Of a DNA stretch of 64,000 nucleotides, positions 34,204 to 43,588 are shown piece after piece. The notes beneath the pieces were generated by a model, which was given only the letters and a program-made list of their open reading frames with translations, searched no databases and had not been told where the DNA came from. The DNA is from Chitinophaga sp. SYP-B3965 (GTDB lineage Bacteria > Bacteroidota > Bacteroidia > Chitinophagales > Chitinophagaceae): assembly GCF_009647655.1 (NCBI RefSeq), contig NZ_WJFD01000001.1, positions 1,922,001 to 1,986,000 of the forward strand, in the 5' to 3' direction. Each line of letters opens with the position of its first letter. The first letter of the stretch is position 1. Made by a program: the position numbers and the translations under genes.

Positions 34204-35706
34204 TTATTTATAACCCTCGTTTTGCTCCAGTCCGGAAGTTTCCACTTCATACTGTGGTATTGGGAATAGTTCGTTCTTATTCGCTGTGAAGTTGGTAATG
34301 ATCGTAGCTGCTCTGCCTGTTCTTACGAGGTCAAAGAAACGATCACCTTCCATAGCCAGCTCAAGTCTGCGTTCATCCCAGATAGCCTGTTTTAAGGCAG
34401 CACCGGTTGCAGCTACATCATGTAACAGATCACCAAATGCACGCCTGCGTACACGGTTCAGGTAATCCTGGGCTTTGGTATCATTGGGCGCAGTAGCCCT
34501 GTTATTGGCTTCTGCTGCCAGCAGTAATACTTCTGCATACCGGATGGTCCTGTAATTATTCAGGTAGTTCAATTCCAGCTGTCCGGATGTTTCTCCTTTC
34601 CGTGGCAGGTATTTATGGTTATACAGACCAGTGTTCTTATAAGGAGCTACCTGGTAAGTAATGTTCATAGCAGGATTCGCCGTTTTATACGCTTCAATAT
34701 CCAGCACTGTTACACTCTTCCTCTTATCACCGGCAGCATATGCATTGGCCAGTTCCTGCGTGGGCAGGTTAGTGCTCCATCCTGCTGAATAAGGACTGCC
34801 ACCATTCAACCCTCTGATACCACACTGCTGTACAGCATAGTTACCCTGGCCTCTTGTGGCGCCGCCCCAGTTGAAATAAGGAGAGGTATTGGAATACTGG
34901 ATCTCAAATACTGCTTCAGATCCGTTCTCGCCGGATTGAAGGAAGATATCGCCGAAGTTAGCTACCAGTGCAAAAGGCCCGGTCACTACATTTTCCAGCA
35001 TCACTGCCGCAGCATCAAATTTGTCCTGGTAGATCAACACCTTACCCAGTAAAGCCTGTGCCGCGTATTTATTGATGCGGCCGGGTTGTGCGCTGGTAGG
35101 CGGTAATACAGCGATCGCTGCATTCAGGTCTATCTCTATTTGTTTGTAGACCTCTGCTTTGGGGCTTCTTTGCAAGGTCCGGGAATCATCTAAGTTCAAC
35201 CTTCTGTCTACGAACAACGGAACATCGCCGAAGAACTTCACGAGGGTGAAATAGTAATATGCCCGGAGGAAATATACTTCGCCGTATAATGCATCTTTAC
35301 CTGCAAATGTTACAACTGCGCCGGCGGGGTTCTTTTCTTTATTCTGATGCAGATAATTGGTCCTGTTGATCCCTTCATATGCAGACCTCCAGATCTCCCG
35401 CAGGGTAGAGTTGTTAGGGTTCAGGGTATAATCATCGATCTGTTGTAATGCCAGTACGTCTGATGCATTTTCTCCGCCAGCTACCGCATTATCGGAAGCA
35501 ATGTCTCCAATAGGAACCGTCTGGTTCAGCCATTGAATGGGAGAATACGTACTTACTACCATGGTCCTGTAATCGCTTTCAGAGCGCAGGTAATCCAGGT
35601 CTGTTATTTTATAATCTTCATGCGGATCATAATCCACCCATTTTTTACACGAAGCGAGGGTGATGATCAGCAAGATCACAGTATATATGTTTATGTGTTT
35701 TTTCAT
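34204..35706 (-). CDS. SusD/RagB family outer-membrane lipoprotein (PUL 2)
   Basis: 500 residues. Lipobox ITLASC, then KWVDYDPHEDYKITDLDYLR. SusD features: EVYFLRAYYYFTLVKFFGDV (TPR helix), LNYLNNYRTIRYAEVLLLAAEANN, and RRLELAMEGDRFFDLVRTGR near the C-terminus. It binds the beta-glucan for the SusC channel. 11 nt after susC, 11 nt before the next lipoprotein gene. Confidence 0.95.
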   Translation of the reverse strand: MKKHINIYTVILLIITLASCKKWVDYDPHEDYKITDLDYLRSESDYRTMVVSTYSPIQWLNQTVPIGDIASDNAVAGGENASDVLALQQIDDYTLNPNNSTLREIWRSAYEGINRTNYLHQNKEKNPAGAVVTFAGKDALYGEVYFLRAYYYFTLVKFFGDVPLFVDRRLNLDDSRTLQRSPKAEVYKQIEIDLNAAIAVLPPTSAQPGRINKYAAQALLGKVLIYQDKFDAAAVMLENVVTGPFALVANFGDIFLQSGENGSEAVFEIQYSNTSPYFNWGGATRGQGNYAVQQCGIRGLNGGSPYSAGWSTNLPTQELANAYAAGDKRKSVTVLDIEAYKTANPAMNITYQVAPYKNTGLYNHKYLPRKGETSGQLELNYLNNYRTIRYAEVLLLAAEANNRATAPNDTKAQDYLNRVRRRAFGDLLHDVAATGAALKQAIWDERRLELAMEGDRFFDLVRTGRAATIITNFTANKNELFPIPQYEVETSGLEQNEGYK

Positions 35707-35717
35707 TGTTTGCCTTT

Positions 35718-38700
35718 TTACAGTTTAATATCAATACCAAATGCCCAGGTCCTTGCTTGCGGATAGTTACCACGGTCAATACCTGTATCAAGTATGCCAC
35801 CTGGTATTTCAGGATCGTAACCGGAGTAATTTGTAAAGGTGTAGAGGTTCTTTGCCTGTACATATACGCGTACACTACGGAAACCTGCATTCCTGAGGAG
35901 ATAATTGGGTAAAGTGTAGCCTAGCTGGATGTTCTTGATCTTAGCAAAGGAACCGTCTTCCACATATCTTTCAGAAACGCGGATGTTGTTGTTGGCATCT
36001 GTAAAGGAATAACGCGGGTTCTTTGCATCGTTGGTGGTATTAGGCCCTGTCCAGCGATCTAAGATGCCGTTGAATTTATTCGTATAGTTCGCATTCCGCT
36101 CATAAGCGCTGTACACATCATTACCAATGGAGATATAGGTGAACACGTTAAAGTCGAAATTCTTGTACGTAAGACCAAGGTTCCATCCTAAGGTAAAATC
36201 AGGGAAGGGATTGCCGATCTGTGTTCTATCCAGGTCAGAGATAATGCTATCCTTATTCACATCCACAAAACGGATATCCCCTGGCTGAGCGCCTGTCTGC
36301 CTGGGCCAGTCTGCTACATCTTTAGCAGTTTGGAAAAGGCCTGCTGTTTTAAATCCATAAAAGTAACCGGGTGTAAATCCTTTCTGGAACCTCGTTACGT
36401 TATTAGACTGACCATTGAAATAACCACCGCCGGTAATAATGGCGCTGTTATCTGTGTTGGTGCCGGTCACCATGTTTTCGGAAGTGGTGAACGTGAGGGA
36501 TGTATTGATGGTAACGTCTTTGGCGATCCTGTCATTATACCCCAGCGTTGCATCTATACCACTGCTTTTAGTGGAACCGATGTTAGCATTGGGTATAGCT
36601 GCGGTACCGCCATAATCAGACGGGGACGGAAGGAATAATAAACCCGAGATCTGTTTGTCGAAGTAATCAGCAGTGAGGGAAAGTTTGTCCTGGAAGAAGC
36701 TAATATCAAATCCGATATTGAATTGTGTTTGCTTTTCCCATCCTAAAGATTCATTCTTGGAAGTGGCCAATGTAGAGCCTGCTACAAATGTACCACCGAA
36801 AGTATAACCGTTGTTATTGGCGTTAGAGTATTGCGGGCCGCCTGTTTCAATACTTGGAAACTGCGGACTCACATTCTCATTACCTACGGTACCATAACTA
36901 CCTCTTATTTTCAGGTAACTGATAAAGTTTGATTTGAAGAAAGGCTCACTGGAAGCCACCCAGCCTAATGAACCAGAGAAGAAATTAGCAAACTTGTTAT
37001 TAGGGCCAAAGGCGTAAGAGCCATCCCTTCTTGCAGTGAAAGAAGCCAGGTATTTCTCTTTGTAATCATAATTGATCCTTCCAAAATAAGAAGCGTTCCT
37101 TCTGAAGTACTGAGAATTACCACCACCCTGTGCATTCAGGTTGGCCGCTACATCTCCTTTGGGATCACGTACCTGCATGGCCACACCATTGATGACTGTG
37201 TCCCTGAAATAAACAACGGCGGTAGAATTAGTTCCGGTAGCAGCGGTTACATCCGCAAACTCCCAGGAGTTAAAAGGAACATCCTGGCGGGAAGCATTCA
37301 CCGCATTACCCCCTAATTTAGAGAAGGAGATACCGGCCACCACATCAAAAGTATGTGCCTCGCGGATCTTGAAATCATAATTGGCAAATGATTCAGACGT
37401 CCAGCTGTATGCACTGTTCTTGTATTCATTCACACTGTTATGCGCACTGGAAGCGATCTGCCCCAGTCCATTTTTGGTAGCTACTGTAGAGCCATCTGCA
37501 TTCATCGTATTCTCCACATTCATAGGACCATGGAAGATCAATGGTGTGAAGTTCTTTCCGGTCACATTCCAGGTAGTGTACCCGAAACGGCTGGTCACCC
37601 GCAGGCCTTTCATGATCTCATACTGCAATTCTCCTTTACCATATAACTTAGCACCATTGGATTCATTATAGGTATTATCCAGTTTGGTGAGCGGGTTGAA
37701 GATCTCGGACAGCAAGAGATTACTGTAACCATATCTGCCCACGGTATTAGGGACCGTATTTAATACAGTTACGGTAGGGTCATAGTTGAGCGCGCTGCCA
37801 ATGATAGCGTTGAAGGAGTTTTCCTGTACCCCTTGCGCCCTGATATTCACATAACTCGTATTCACAATGAACTTTAACCGGGGAGTAAGGTCTATGGTAA
37901 AATTACCTGTTGCATTGGTGCGGTTGAAGTTAGACTTGCTACCTCCTCCTACTATTCCATCCTGCCCCAGGTATCCGCCTGAAACAAAATAAGAGATCTT
38001 GTCGCTGCCACCTCTTGCACCTACATTATAGGACTGGATAGGCGCCTGGTGGAAAATCTCTTTCTGCCAGTTGGTGCCCACGCCCAGTTTGGAAAGGTCA
38101 GGGAAGATGATATTCCCGCCGGCAGCCACACTGCCTTCATTGATAATAGCACCATATTCTGAAGCATTTAAAACACCAATGGTATTCTGTACTTCCTGTA
38201 TCCCATAATTTGCATTAAGGGTGATCTCCGGCCTTTGATTCTTGCGGCCACCTTTAGTGGTCACTACAATTACACCATTACCTCCTTTCACACCATATAT
38301 AGCGGTAGTGGCTGCATCTTTTAATACGTTGATGGATTCAATGTCTGTAGAAGGGATCGCGTTCAGATCGTCCAGCGTTTGCGGAACACCATCTACGATC
38401 ACAATAGGGTCTGTTCCCACGAAGGAAGGTATCCCCCTGATCAGCACTGTTGGTTTTGAACCGGGCGAACCGTTTTGAATAACACTCACACCGGCTGCTC
38501 TTCCCTGTAAAGCTTCTTCTACCCTGGTAGGTCTCAGCTTCTCAATATCTGCACCCTTAATAGTAGAAATAGCGCCGGACACTTTGGTTACCTTCTGGGT
38601 ACCATATCCTACTACCACTACCTCACTGAGGCTTTTAGACTCAGATTGCAGTTTGATCTGCAGCGGTGCACCTGTAATCGGCACTTCCTGGTCTGCAAAG

Positions 38701-38933
38701 GTGAGGGCAGTTACTGTCAGGAACTTCTCATCAGGAGAAACAGAGATACTGAATTCCCCTTTTGTATTCGTGATAGTCCCTCCTTTTGTAATACGGGCAT
38801 AGATAGATACACCAGGGATGGGCAGCCCCAGGTCGTCTGTTACCTTCCCGGTAACGGGCTTGTTTTGGGCCCATGACTCATAGGTAAGCAATAGCATGGA
38901 TAGAAGAAAAATGCTGCGAAGAATTTTTTTCAT
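35718..38933 (-). CDS. SusC/RagA family TonB-dependent glycan importer (PUL 2)
   Basis: The start at 38933 (MKKILRSIFLLSMLLLTYESW, signal peptide) is preferred; an upstream in-frame ATG at 39014 would add 27 residues before the signal peptide and lies in the promoter leader. 1071 residues: CarboxypepD-like domain, TonB-box-like VVVGYGTQ, plug with VLKDAATTAIYGVKGGNGVI, then the barrel ending in FGIDIKL. With SusD it imports beta-glucan oligosaccharides. First gene of PUL 2, divergent from the LuxR-type regulator. Confidence 0.95.
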   Translation of the reverse strand: MKKILRSIFLLSMLLLTYESWAQNKPVTGKVTDDLGLPIPGVSIYARITKGGTITNTKGEFSISVSPDEKFLTVTALTFADQEVPITGAPLQIKLQSESKSLSEVVVVGYGTQKVTKVSGAISTIKGADIEKLRPTRVEEALQGRAAGVSVIQNGSPGSKPTVLIRGIPSFVGTDPIVIVDGVPQTLDDLNAIPSTDIESINVLKDAATTAIYGVKGGNGVIVVTTKGGRKNQRPEITLNANYGIQEVQNTIGVLNASEYGAIINEGSVAAGGNIIFPDLSKLGVGTNWQKEIFHQAPIQSYNVGARGGSDKISYFVSGGYLGQDGIVGGGSKSNFNRTNATGNFTIDLTPRLKFIVNTSYVNIRAQGVQENSFNAIIGSALNYDPTVTVLNTVPNTVGRYGYSNLLLSEIFNPLTKLDNTYNESNGAKLYGKGELQYEIMKGLRVTSRFGYTTWNVTGKNFTPLIFHGPMNVENTMNADGSTVATKNGLGQIASSAHNSVNEYKNSAYSWTSESFANYDFKIREAHTFDVVAGISFSKLGGNAVNASRQDVPFNSWEFADVTAATGTNSTAVVYFRDTVINGVAMQVRDPKGDVAANLNAQGGGNSQYFRRNASYFGRINYDYKEKYLASFTARRDGSYAFGPNNKFANFFSGSLGWVASSEPFFKSNFISYLKIRGSYGTVGNENVSPQFPSIETGGPQYSNANNNGYTFGGTFVAGSTLATSKNESLGWEKQTQFNIGFDISFFQDKLSLTADYFDKQISGLLFLPSPSDYGGTAAIPNANIGSTKSSGIDATLGYNDRIAKDVTINTSLTFTTSENMVTGTNTDNSAIITGGGYFNGQSNNVTRFQKGFTPGYFYGFKTAGLFQTAKDVADWPRQTGAQPGDIRFVDVNKDSIISDLDRTQIGNPFPDFTLGWNLGLTYKNFDFNVFTYISIGNDVYSAYERNANYTNKFNGILDRWTGPNTTNDAKNPRYSFTDANNNIRVSERYVEDGSFAKIKNIQLGYTLPNYLLRNAGFRSVRVYVQAKNLYTFTNYSGYDPEIPGGILDTGIDRGNYPQARTWAFGIDIKL

Positions 38934-39052
38934 ACGTGAATTTTGGTTTGACGTGAATGGGTACTTTTGGTTGACCGGTGGAATCTTAGAACGCTCTAAA
39001 ATTACATTATCCATTCAGGCAGGGCTTGTTTTGGGGTACATCTCCACTACAT

Positions 39053-39080
39053 CAAATTTCATCAACACGTTGATTGTCAA
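39053..39080 (-). promoter_or_regulatory. susC (PUL 2) promoter with a palindrome in the spacer
   Basis: Minus strand TTG (39080-39078), 17 bp, then GAAATTTG (39060-39053), one mismatch from TAnnTTTG. The spacer holds ATCAAC-AC-GTTGAT (39061-39074), a palindrome with 6-bp arms. LuxR-type regulators bind such dyads, and the divergent gene encodes one, so this is a candidate activator site. Confidence 0.5.
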
Positions 39081-39118
39081 TAAATATAAAATACATCATT
39101 ACTACATCACCCGAAATA

Positions 39119-39150
39119 ATATCTTTAGTTAATGATATCTTTAGTCAATG
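39119..39150 (+). repeat. 16-bp tandem duplication spanning a start codon
   Basis: ATATCTTTAGTTAATG (39119-39134) is followed directly by ATATCTTTAGTCAATG (39135-39150), one difference in 16. Each copy ends in ATG; the second is the regulator's start codon, the first is out of frame. TATCTTTA inside each copy resembles a -7 box. Confidence 0.8.
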
Positions 39151-42018
39151 AGAACCCCACTGATCATTTTATTCCACCTATGGGTAATTGCTTCATTCGG
39201 GCAGAACACGATCGGTCTGCCCAAGATCATCAATTACAGTAAAACAGATTTCCAGGCTGGTACTCAAACCTGGGATATCAAACAGGATAGCCGGGGCATT
39301 ATGTACTTCGCCAATAACGAAGGCATGCTCACGTATGATGGCAGTCACTGGAAAGTATATCCCCTTCCCAACAGGACTATTGTAAGAGCCTTAGCCATTG
39401 ATGGGGATGACAGGATCTATGTGGGTGCGCAGGATGAGATCGGCTTTTTTGTTTCCGGCCCTAACGGCAATCTCGAGTACACTTCCTTAAAAAACCTGAT
39501 CCCCAAGCAGCAGAATAAGTTTGCAGATATATGGCGGATAGAGGTATTTAAAGAGTCTGTATTTTTCCTGGCATCGGACCGTATACTTGAACTGAGGAAT
39601 AACAGCATCAAGGTATACAGCACCACCAGCGAGTGGATCTTCCTGAAAAAGGTGGGAGACCGGCTTTTTGCACAGGATAAAAGTAATGGCCTGCTGCTCT
39701 TTTCAAACAATGAATGGTCCCCCGTTCTGCATAACAAACAATTTGACAATATTATTATATCCGGACTGATACCTGTTGGTAATGACAGCATCCTCATCAC
39801 CACTCAGTGCAGGGGCTTGTATATCCTGCATGATAACACTGTCACTCAAACTAAAGCGCATGTACTCCCGGAAAGCTGCACCTATGTATCTGCTAAAATA
39901 AATGCAAAGGAGTTCGTGGCAGGCACTACTTCTGATGGCTGCCTCGTAATGGATTTTAATGGCAGGATCGTACAGAAGCTTTCCCGCACGGAGGGTTTGC
40001 AGAATAATAATGTGCTTTGCGTGTTCCTGGACAAAGACAATAATCTCTGGGCCGGGCTAAAGAACGGCATCAGTTTCATCGCTTACAATGCAGCGATAAA
40101 ATATATCAGCCCCAGCAAAATAAATGAACTCTCCGGTTACTCCACCCGGATCTACAATAACCAGCTGTATGTAGCTACTTCAGATGGTGCTTATTATGTA
40201 CCGCTCTCACAAACCACCGGAGACCTCAGTTTTTCCATGGGAGATTTCAACCGGGTGAAGAACAGTGCAGGAGAAGTATGGCGCCTGGATGAAGTGAACC
40301 GGCAGATCCTCATGGGGCAACATAGCGGCAGTTTTGTGATCCAGGACAATACCAGTATTCCACTGGCACGTGGAGCCGGCGCCTGGATCTTTGTTCCCAC
40401 TTCTTTCGTATTTCCGGCCAGCCATATACTGGTGGGTACTTATAACGGTCTCAACCTGCTGGACTTTTCTCAGAACAAATTCCTGTTTGCAGAAAAGCTG
40501 GAAGGTTTGCAGGAGTCCCTGCGGTTCCTGGCCATTGATAACAATAATACGATATGGGGTTCTCATCCTTACAGAGGTGTATACAAACTGCAACTATCAC
40601 CGGACAATAAAAAGATTTCCTCTAAGTTGTACACTGACAGTGCCGGCCTTCCCTCCGCTTTAGGGAACTATGTGTTCAAGATCAAGAACAGGGTTGTTTT
40701 TGGTACGATGTCTGGTGTGTATGAGTTTGATGTGCAAACAGAGCGGTTTGTAAAATCTTCTTTCCTCACGCCGGTATTTGGGGATATGGAGATACGTTAC
40801 CTCACCGAAGATGCTGCAGGTAATATCTGGTTTTGCAGTGGCAAGAAAATAGGTGTGGTAAATTATTTCAGTGCCCGGGAAGAGAAACCTTTTGCTATTA
40901 CCTGGTTCCCTGAATTGAACGGTCAGATCCTGCTGGGATTTGAGAACATCTATCCTTTCAACAAAGAGAATGTGTTCATTGGTTCTGAAAAGGGGATGAT
41001 CCATCTTAACTATGAAAAGTATACGGCCAATAAAACGGTTATTAAAGTATTACTCGGGCAGGTAAAAGCGTTTGGCAGGTCAGACAGTATCATCTTCGGC
41101 GGGCATTACCAGCCGGAAGCCACACAGGAGGTTTTGCAACTTCCCAAGAGTTACAACTCTTTCCATTTTGAATATAGCACCCCCTCCTATGGTCTTCAAA
41201 ATAATATAGAATACAGTTATCAGCTGGAAGGTTATGATCCTAAATGGTCTGCATGGTCTTCCAGGACGGAAAAGGATTACACTAACCTGCCGGATGGGGA
41301 ATATACCTTTAACATCAAGGCGCACGACAACCTTGGTCATGAGTCAGATACGATCTCTTACGCTTTCATTGTGAAGCCTGCATGGTATAAAACTATCTGG
41401 GCCTATATGGTGTATGCTCTCCTGTTCCTGCTGCTGCTCTATGTGCTGGATAAATGGGGCAAGCGCAACCTGCACCTGCAGCAGATGAAATTTGATGAAG
41501 AACAGAAACGCCTGAAATATATTCATCAGCTGGAACTGGATAAGAACGAAAAAGAGATCATTACCCTGCAGAATGAGAAATTGGCCAATGAGATCAACTT
41601 TAAGAACAAAGCGCTCGCGGATGCTTCCCTGCATCTGGTGGAGAGAGGAGATGCATTGGGCAAAGTGAAAGACATCCTGCAAACGCTTTATAAAAAGACG
41701 GGGAATAATAACGATATCAAGAGTGCGTTGCTGCTGCTGAACGATGCGGAAAAGAACAATGATAACTGGGATCAGTTTGCTTCTCATTTTGATGAGATCA
41801 ATAATAACTTCCTGAATAAATTGAAAATAAAATACCCGCTGTTATCCAGTACTGACCTGAAAGTTTGCGCTTATTTACAATTGCAGTTGTCTTCCAAAGA
41901 GATTGCGCAGTTAATGGCTATTTCAGTGAGGGGTGTGGAGATCAGGCGGTATAGGTTGAGGAAGAAGTTACATTTACCTACGGAGCAGACGTTGAATGAT
42001 TTTTTAAATACGGTGTAG
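39148..42018 (+). CDS. Membrane-bound propeller sensor with LuxR-type DNA-binding domain (PUL 2 regulator)
   Basis: 956 residues. Signal peptide to about 20, then two-component-regulator propeller repeats (IKQDSRGIMYFANNEGMLTY, FLDKDNNLWAGLKNGISFI) to about 640, a Y_Y_Y domain (about 660-725: NIEYSYQLEGYDPKWSAWSS), one membrane helix (about 730-752), a coiled coil (about 755-840) and a LuxR/GerE helix-turn-helix at the C-terminus (LSSTDLKVCAYLQLQLSSKE, then IAQLMAISVRGVEIRRYRLR). Unlike hybrid two-component PUL sensors it has no kinase or receiver domain, so the periplasmic sensor would act directly on DNA from the membrane. Divergent from susC. Confidence 0.93.
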   Translation: MRTPLIILFHLWVIASFGQNTIGLPKIINYSKTDFQAGTQTWDIKQDSRGIMYFANNEGMLTYDGSHWKVYPLPNRTIVRALAIDGDDRIYVGAQDEIGFFVSGPNGNLEYTSLKNLIPKQQNKFADIWRIEVFKESVFFLASDRILELRNNSIKVYSTTSEWIFLKKVGDRLFAQDKSNGLLLFSNNEWSPVLHNKQFDNIIISGLIPVGNDSILITTQCRGLYILHDNTVTQTKAHVLPESCTYVSAKINAKEFVAGTTSDGCLVMDFNGRIVQKLSRTEGLQNNNVLCVFLDKDNNLWAGLKNGISFIAYNAAIKYISPSKINELSGYSTRIYNNQLYVATSDGAYYVPLSQTTGDLSFSMGDFNRVKNSAGEVWRLDEVNRQILMGQHSGSFVIQDNTSIPLARGAGAWIFVPTSFVFPASHILVGTYNGLNLLDFSQNKFLFAEKLEGLQESLRFLAIDNNNTIWGSHPYRGVYKLQLSPDNKKISSKLYTDSAGLPSALGNYVFKIKNRVVFGTMSGVYEFDVQTERFVKSSFLTPVFGDMEIRYLTEDAAGNIWFCSGKKIGVVNYFSAREEKPFAITWFPELNGQILLGFENIYPFNKENVFIGSEKGMIHLNYEKYTANKTVIKVLLGQVKAFGRSDSIIFGGHYQPEATQEVLQLPKSYNSFHFEYSTPSYGLQNNIEYSYQLEGYDPKWSAWSSRTEKDYTNLPDGEYTFNIKAHDNLGHESDTISYAFIVKPAWYKTIWAYMVYALLFLLLLYVLDKWGKRNLHLQQMKFDEEQKRLKYIHQLELDKNEKEIITLQNEKLANEINFKNKALADASLHLVERGDALGKVKDILQTLYKKTGNNNDIKSALLLLNDAEKNNDNWDQFASHFDEINNNFLNKLKIKYPLLSSTDLKVCAYLQLQLSSKEIAQLMAISVRGVEIRRYRLRKKLHLPTEQTLNDFLNTV

Positions 42019-42040
42019 AGTGTTTGACGGATGTTAGCAC

Positions 42041-42073
42041 ATAAAAAAATGAAGCCCTTAAAAAGGGCTTCAT
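42041..42073 (-). terminator. Terminator between convergent genes (ompA-like side)
   Basis: Perfect 11-bp stem ATGAAGCCCTT (42049-42059) / AAGGGCTTCAT (42063-42073), loop AAA. On the minus strand it is followed by a run of seven Ts, so it terminates the OmpA-family gene and may also stop plus-strand transcription. Confidence 0.8.
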
Positions 42074-42087
42074 GATCAATAAACAAT

Positions 42088-43374
42088 TTACTTTCCCGTC
42101 TTCTCAAACTCCACCCGCCTGTTCTTCGCTTTCCCTTCTGGTGTTGTATTTTCCGCTACCGGCGCTCCGGCGCCTTTACCATCTGCACGGATACGTTCTG
42201 CGGGGATATTGTAGGTTTCCGTTAACATCGTCTTAACCGCCGTGGCACGTTTCAGGGACAAAACATCGTTCACCGTTTTGGAACCATCACTATCCGTATG
42301 CCCCGTGATCTTTACATTAAATGAAGGGTCAGACTGCAGCGCCGTACCGATCTCTTTGATCACCCCAAAGGAAGAAGGCCGGATCACATCAGAATTCACA
42401 TCGAACGTGATGCCCGTTGTGCTGAACTTTCCTTCCGTAAGCAGCTTGGAACGTACATCCGGACTACCACCTGCCAGCTTCAGGTTGGAGAGGTAAAAAC
42501 CTAACTGGTCTTCTTTATAATTGGAACCACCCACGGAAATGGCCAATTGATTAAAGGTGCTTTCCACAATGCGTGGCATGTCATAGATCTTCTGTTCATT
42601 GATCCACATGCGGAAACGTGTTTTCTGTATGCTGATGGCCACATGAAAAGCTTTGCCATAATTCTCTTCTATTATTTTAGCCTGCTGTGCATTCGTTCTG
42701 AAGGTTTCCGCACCTTTTGCATGTGTTCTGAGCACCGTTCGGGTGTTGTTCCCCTCACCCAATGCCAGCTGCACTGCCAGGGCACTGTTGTCATGCAGTT
42801 TTCTGAATACACTGTTGCCCACAGGAGATTCTTCCCCGCTGTTAAAAAGCGTAAAGTAAATTTCCGGGTACAGGTAACCTGTATTATGCATTTCCAGGAT
42901 CATGTCAAATTCAATGGTATGATCTTCCGGCAGCATCTTTTTATTAGGTGTGAGATAAGTGCCCTGCTGGAAAAGTTTAAGCCATTTCGTGCCGTCTTTC
43001 ATGGCCACTACTTCCCCTTTATTATTTGTATTCCAGTGCATGGCAAATTCCCCCAGCACATCCTGGGAAAAATCTTCAGAGAGCAGCAACTGCTCTCCTG
43101 CCACAAAATCAAATTTGGAATACGTTTCCATTTTGGGGGCCGAAGCCGGGGAAACAGTCGGAGAAGGAGAAGCCGAAGCAGCTGGTTTTTCTTCTTTTTT
43201 GGCACCGTTCAGTACTTTATCAGAAGCATCATTCACTGTTTTTTCCACCGCATTACCGGCTTTATTGGTAGCAGCCTGTTCAGCTTTATTTGCCATTTTT
43301 TTCAGAAAACCGCCCTGGGCATTGGCGTTAACAACAATTGTGATCATACATGCGATCATGGGGAATAGCTTCAT
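42088..43374 (-). CDS. OmpA-family outer-membrane or periplasmic protein
   Basis: 428 residues with a signal peptide (to about NANA). Then a Lys/Ala-rich helical segment (MANKAEQAATNKAGNAVEKT), a Pro/Ser/Ala linker (ASASPSPTVSPASAP), a lectin-like beta-sandwich (about 90-300, e.g. PEDHTIEFDMILEMHNTGYL) and the C-terminal OmpA peptidoglycan-binding domain (ITGHTDSDGSKTVNDVLSLKRA, then NRRVEF). Anchors a sandwich domain to peptidoglycan. The lone gene has its own good promoter at 43391-43421. Confidence 0.9.
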   Translation of the reverse strand: MKLFPMIACMITIVVNANAQGGFLKKMANKAEQAATNKAGNAVEKTVNDASDKVLNGAKKEEKPAASASPSPTVSPASAPKMETYSKFDFVAGEQLLLSEDFSQDVLGEFAMHWNTNNKGEVVAMKDGTKWLKLFQQGTYLTPNKKMLPEDHTIEFDMILEMHNTGYLYPEIYFTLFNSGEESPVGNSVFRKLHDNSALAVQLALGEGNNTRTVLRTHAKGAETFRTNAQQAKIIEENYGKAFHVAISIQKTRFRMWINEQKIYDMPRIVESTFNQLAISVGGSNYKEDQLGFYLSNLKLAGGSPDVRSKLLTEGKFSTTGITFDVNSDVIRPSSFGVIKEIGTALQSDPSFNVKITGHTDSDGSKTVNDVLSLKRATAVKTMLTETYNIPAERIRADGKGAGAPVAENTTPEGKAKNRRVEFEKTGK

Positions 43375-43390
43375 GGGGTAAATGTTTCCG

Positions 43391-43421
43391 CAAAGCTACC
43401 TTGGGTCAGCTCAGCTGGCAA
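43391..43421 (-). promoter_or_regulatory. Promoter of the OmpA-family gene
   Basis: Minus strand TTG (43421-43419), 20 bp, then TAGCTTTG (43398-43391), a perfect TAnnTTTG. The start codon is 17 nt downstream, so the leader is short. Confidence 0.65.
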
Positions 43422-43588
43422 TCCGTAGATGTATGAAATGAAGGAATGGCAGGCTGAAATGACTAAATAATCAAAAATTACGCCCAAATTGGGGAAAACA
43501 TCCACAATTATCCCCCTTTTTTAATACCGGTACACCATTTGCTGCTTACCTTTATCAATCAAATACCCGAGATTGTAATAATGACTAA

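Noticed and set aside
38934..39014. Upstream in-frame ATG as start of the second SusC
   Set aside because: It adds 27 residues before a standard signal peptide and lies in the expected leader downstream of the promoter.
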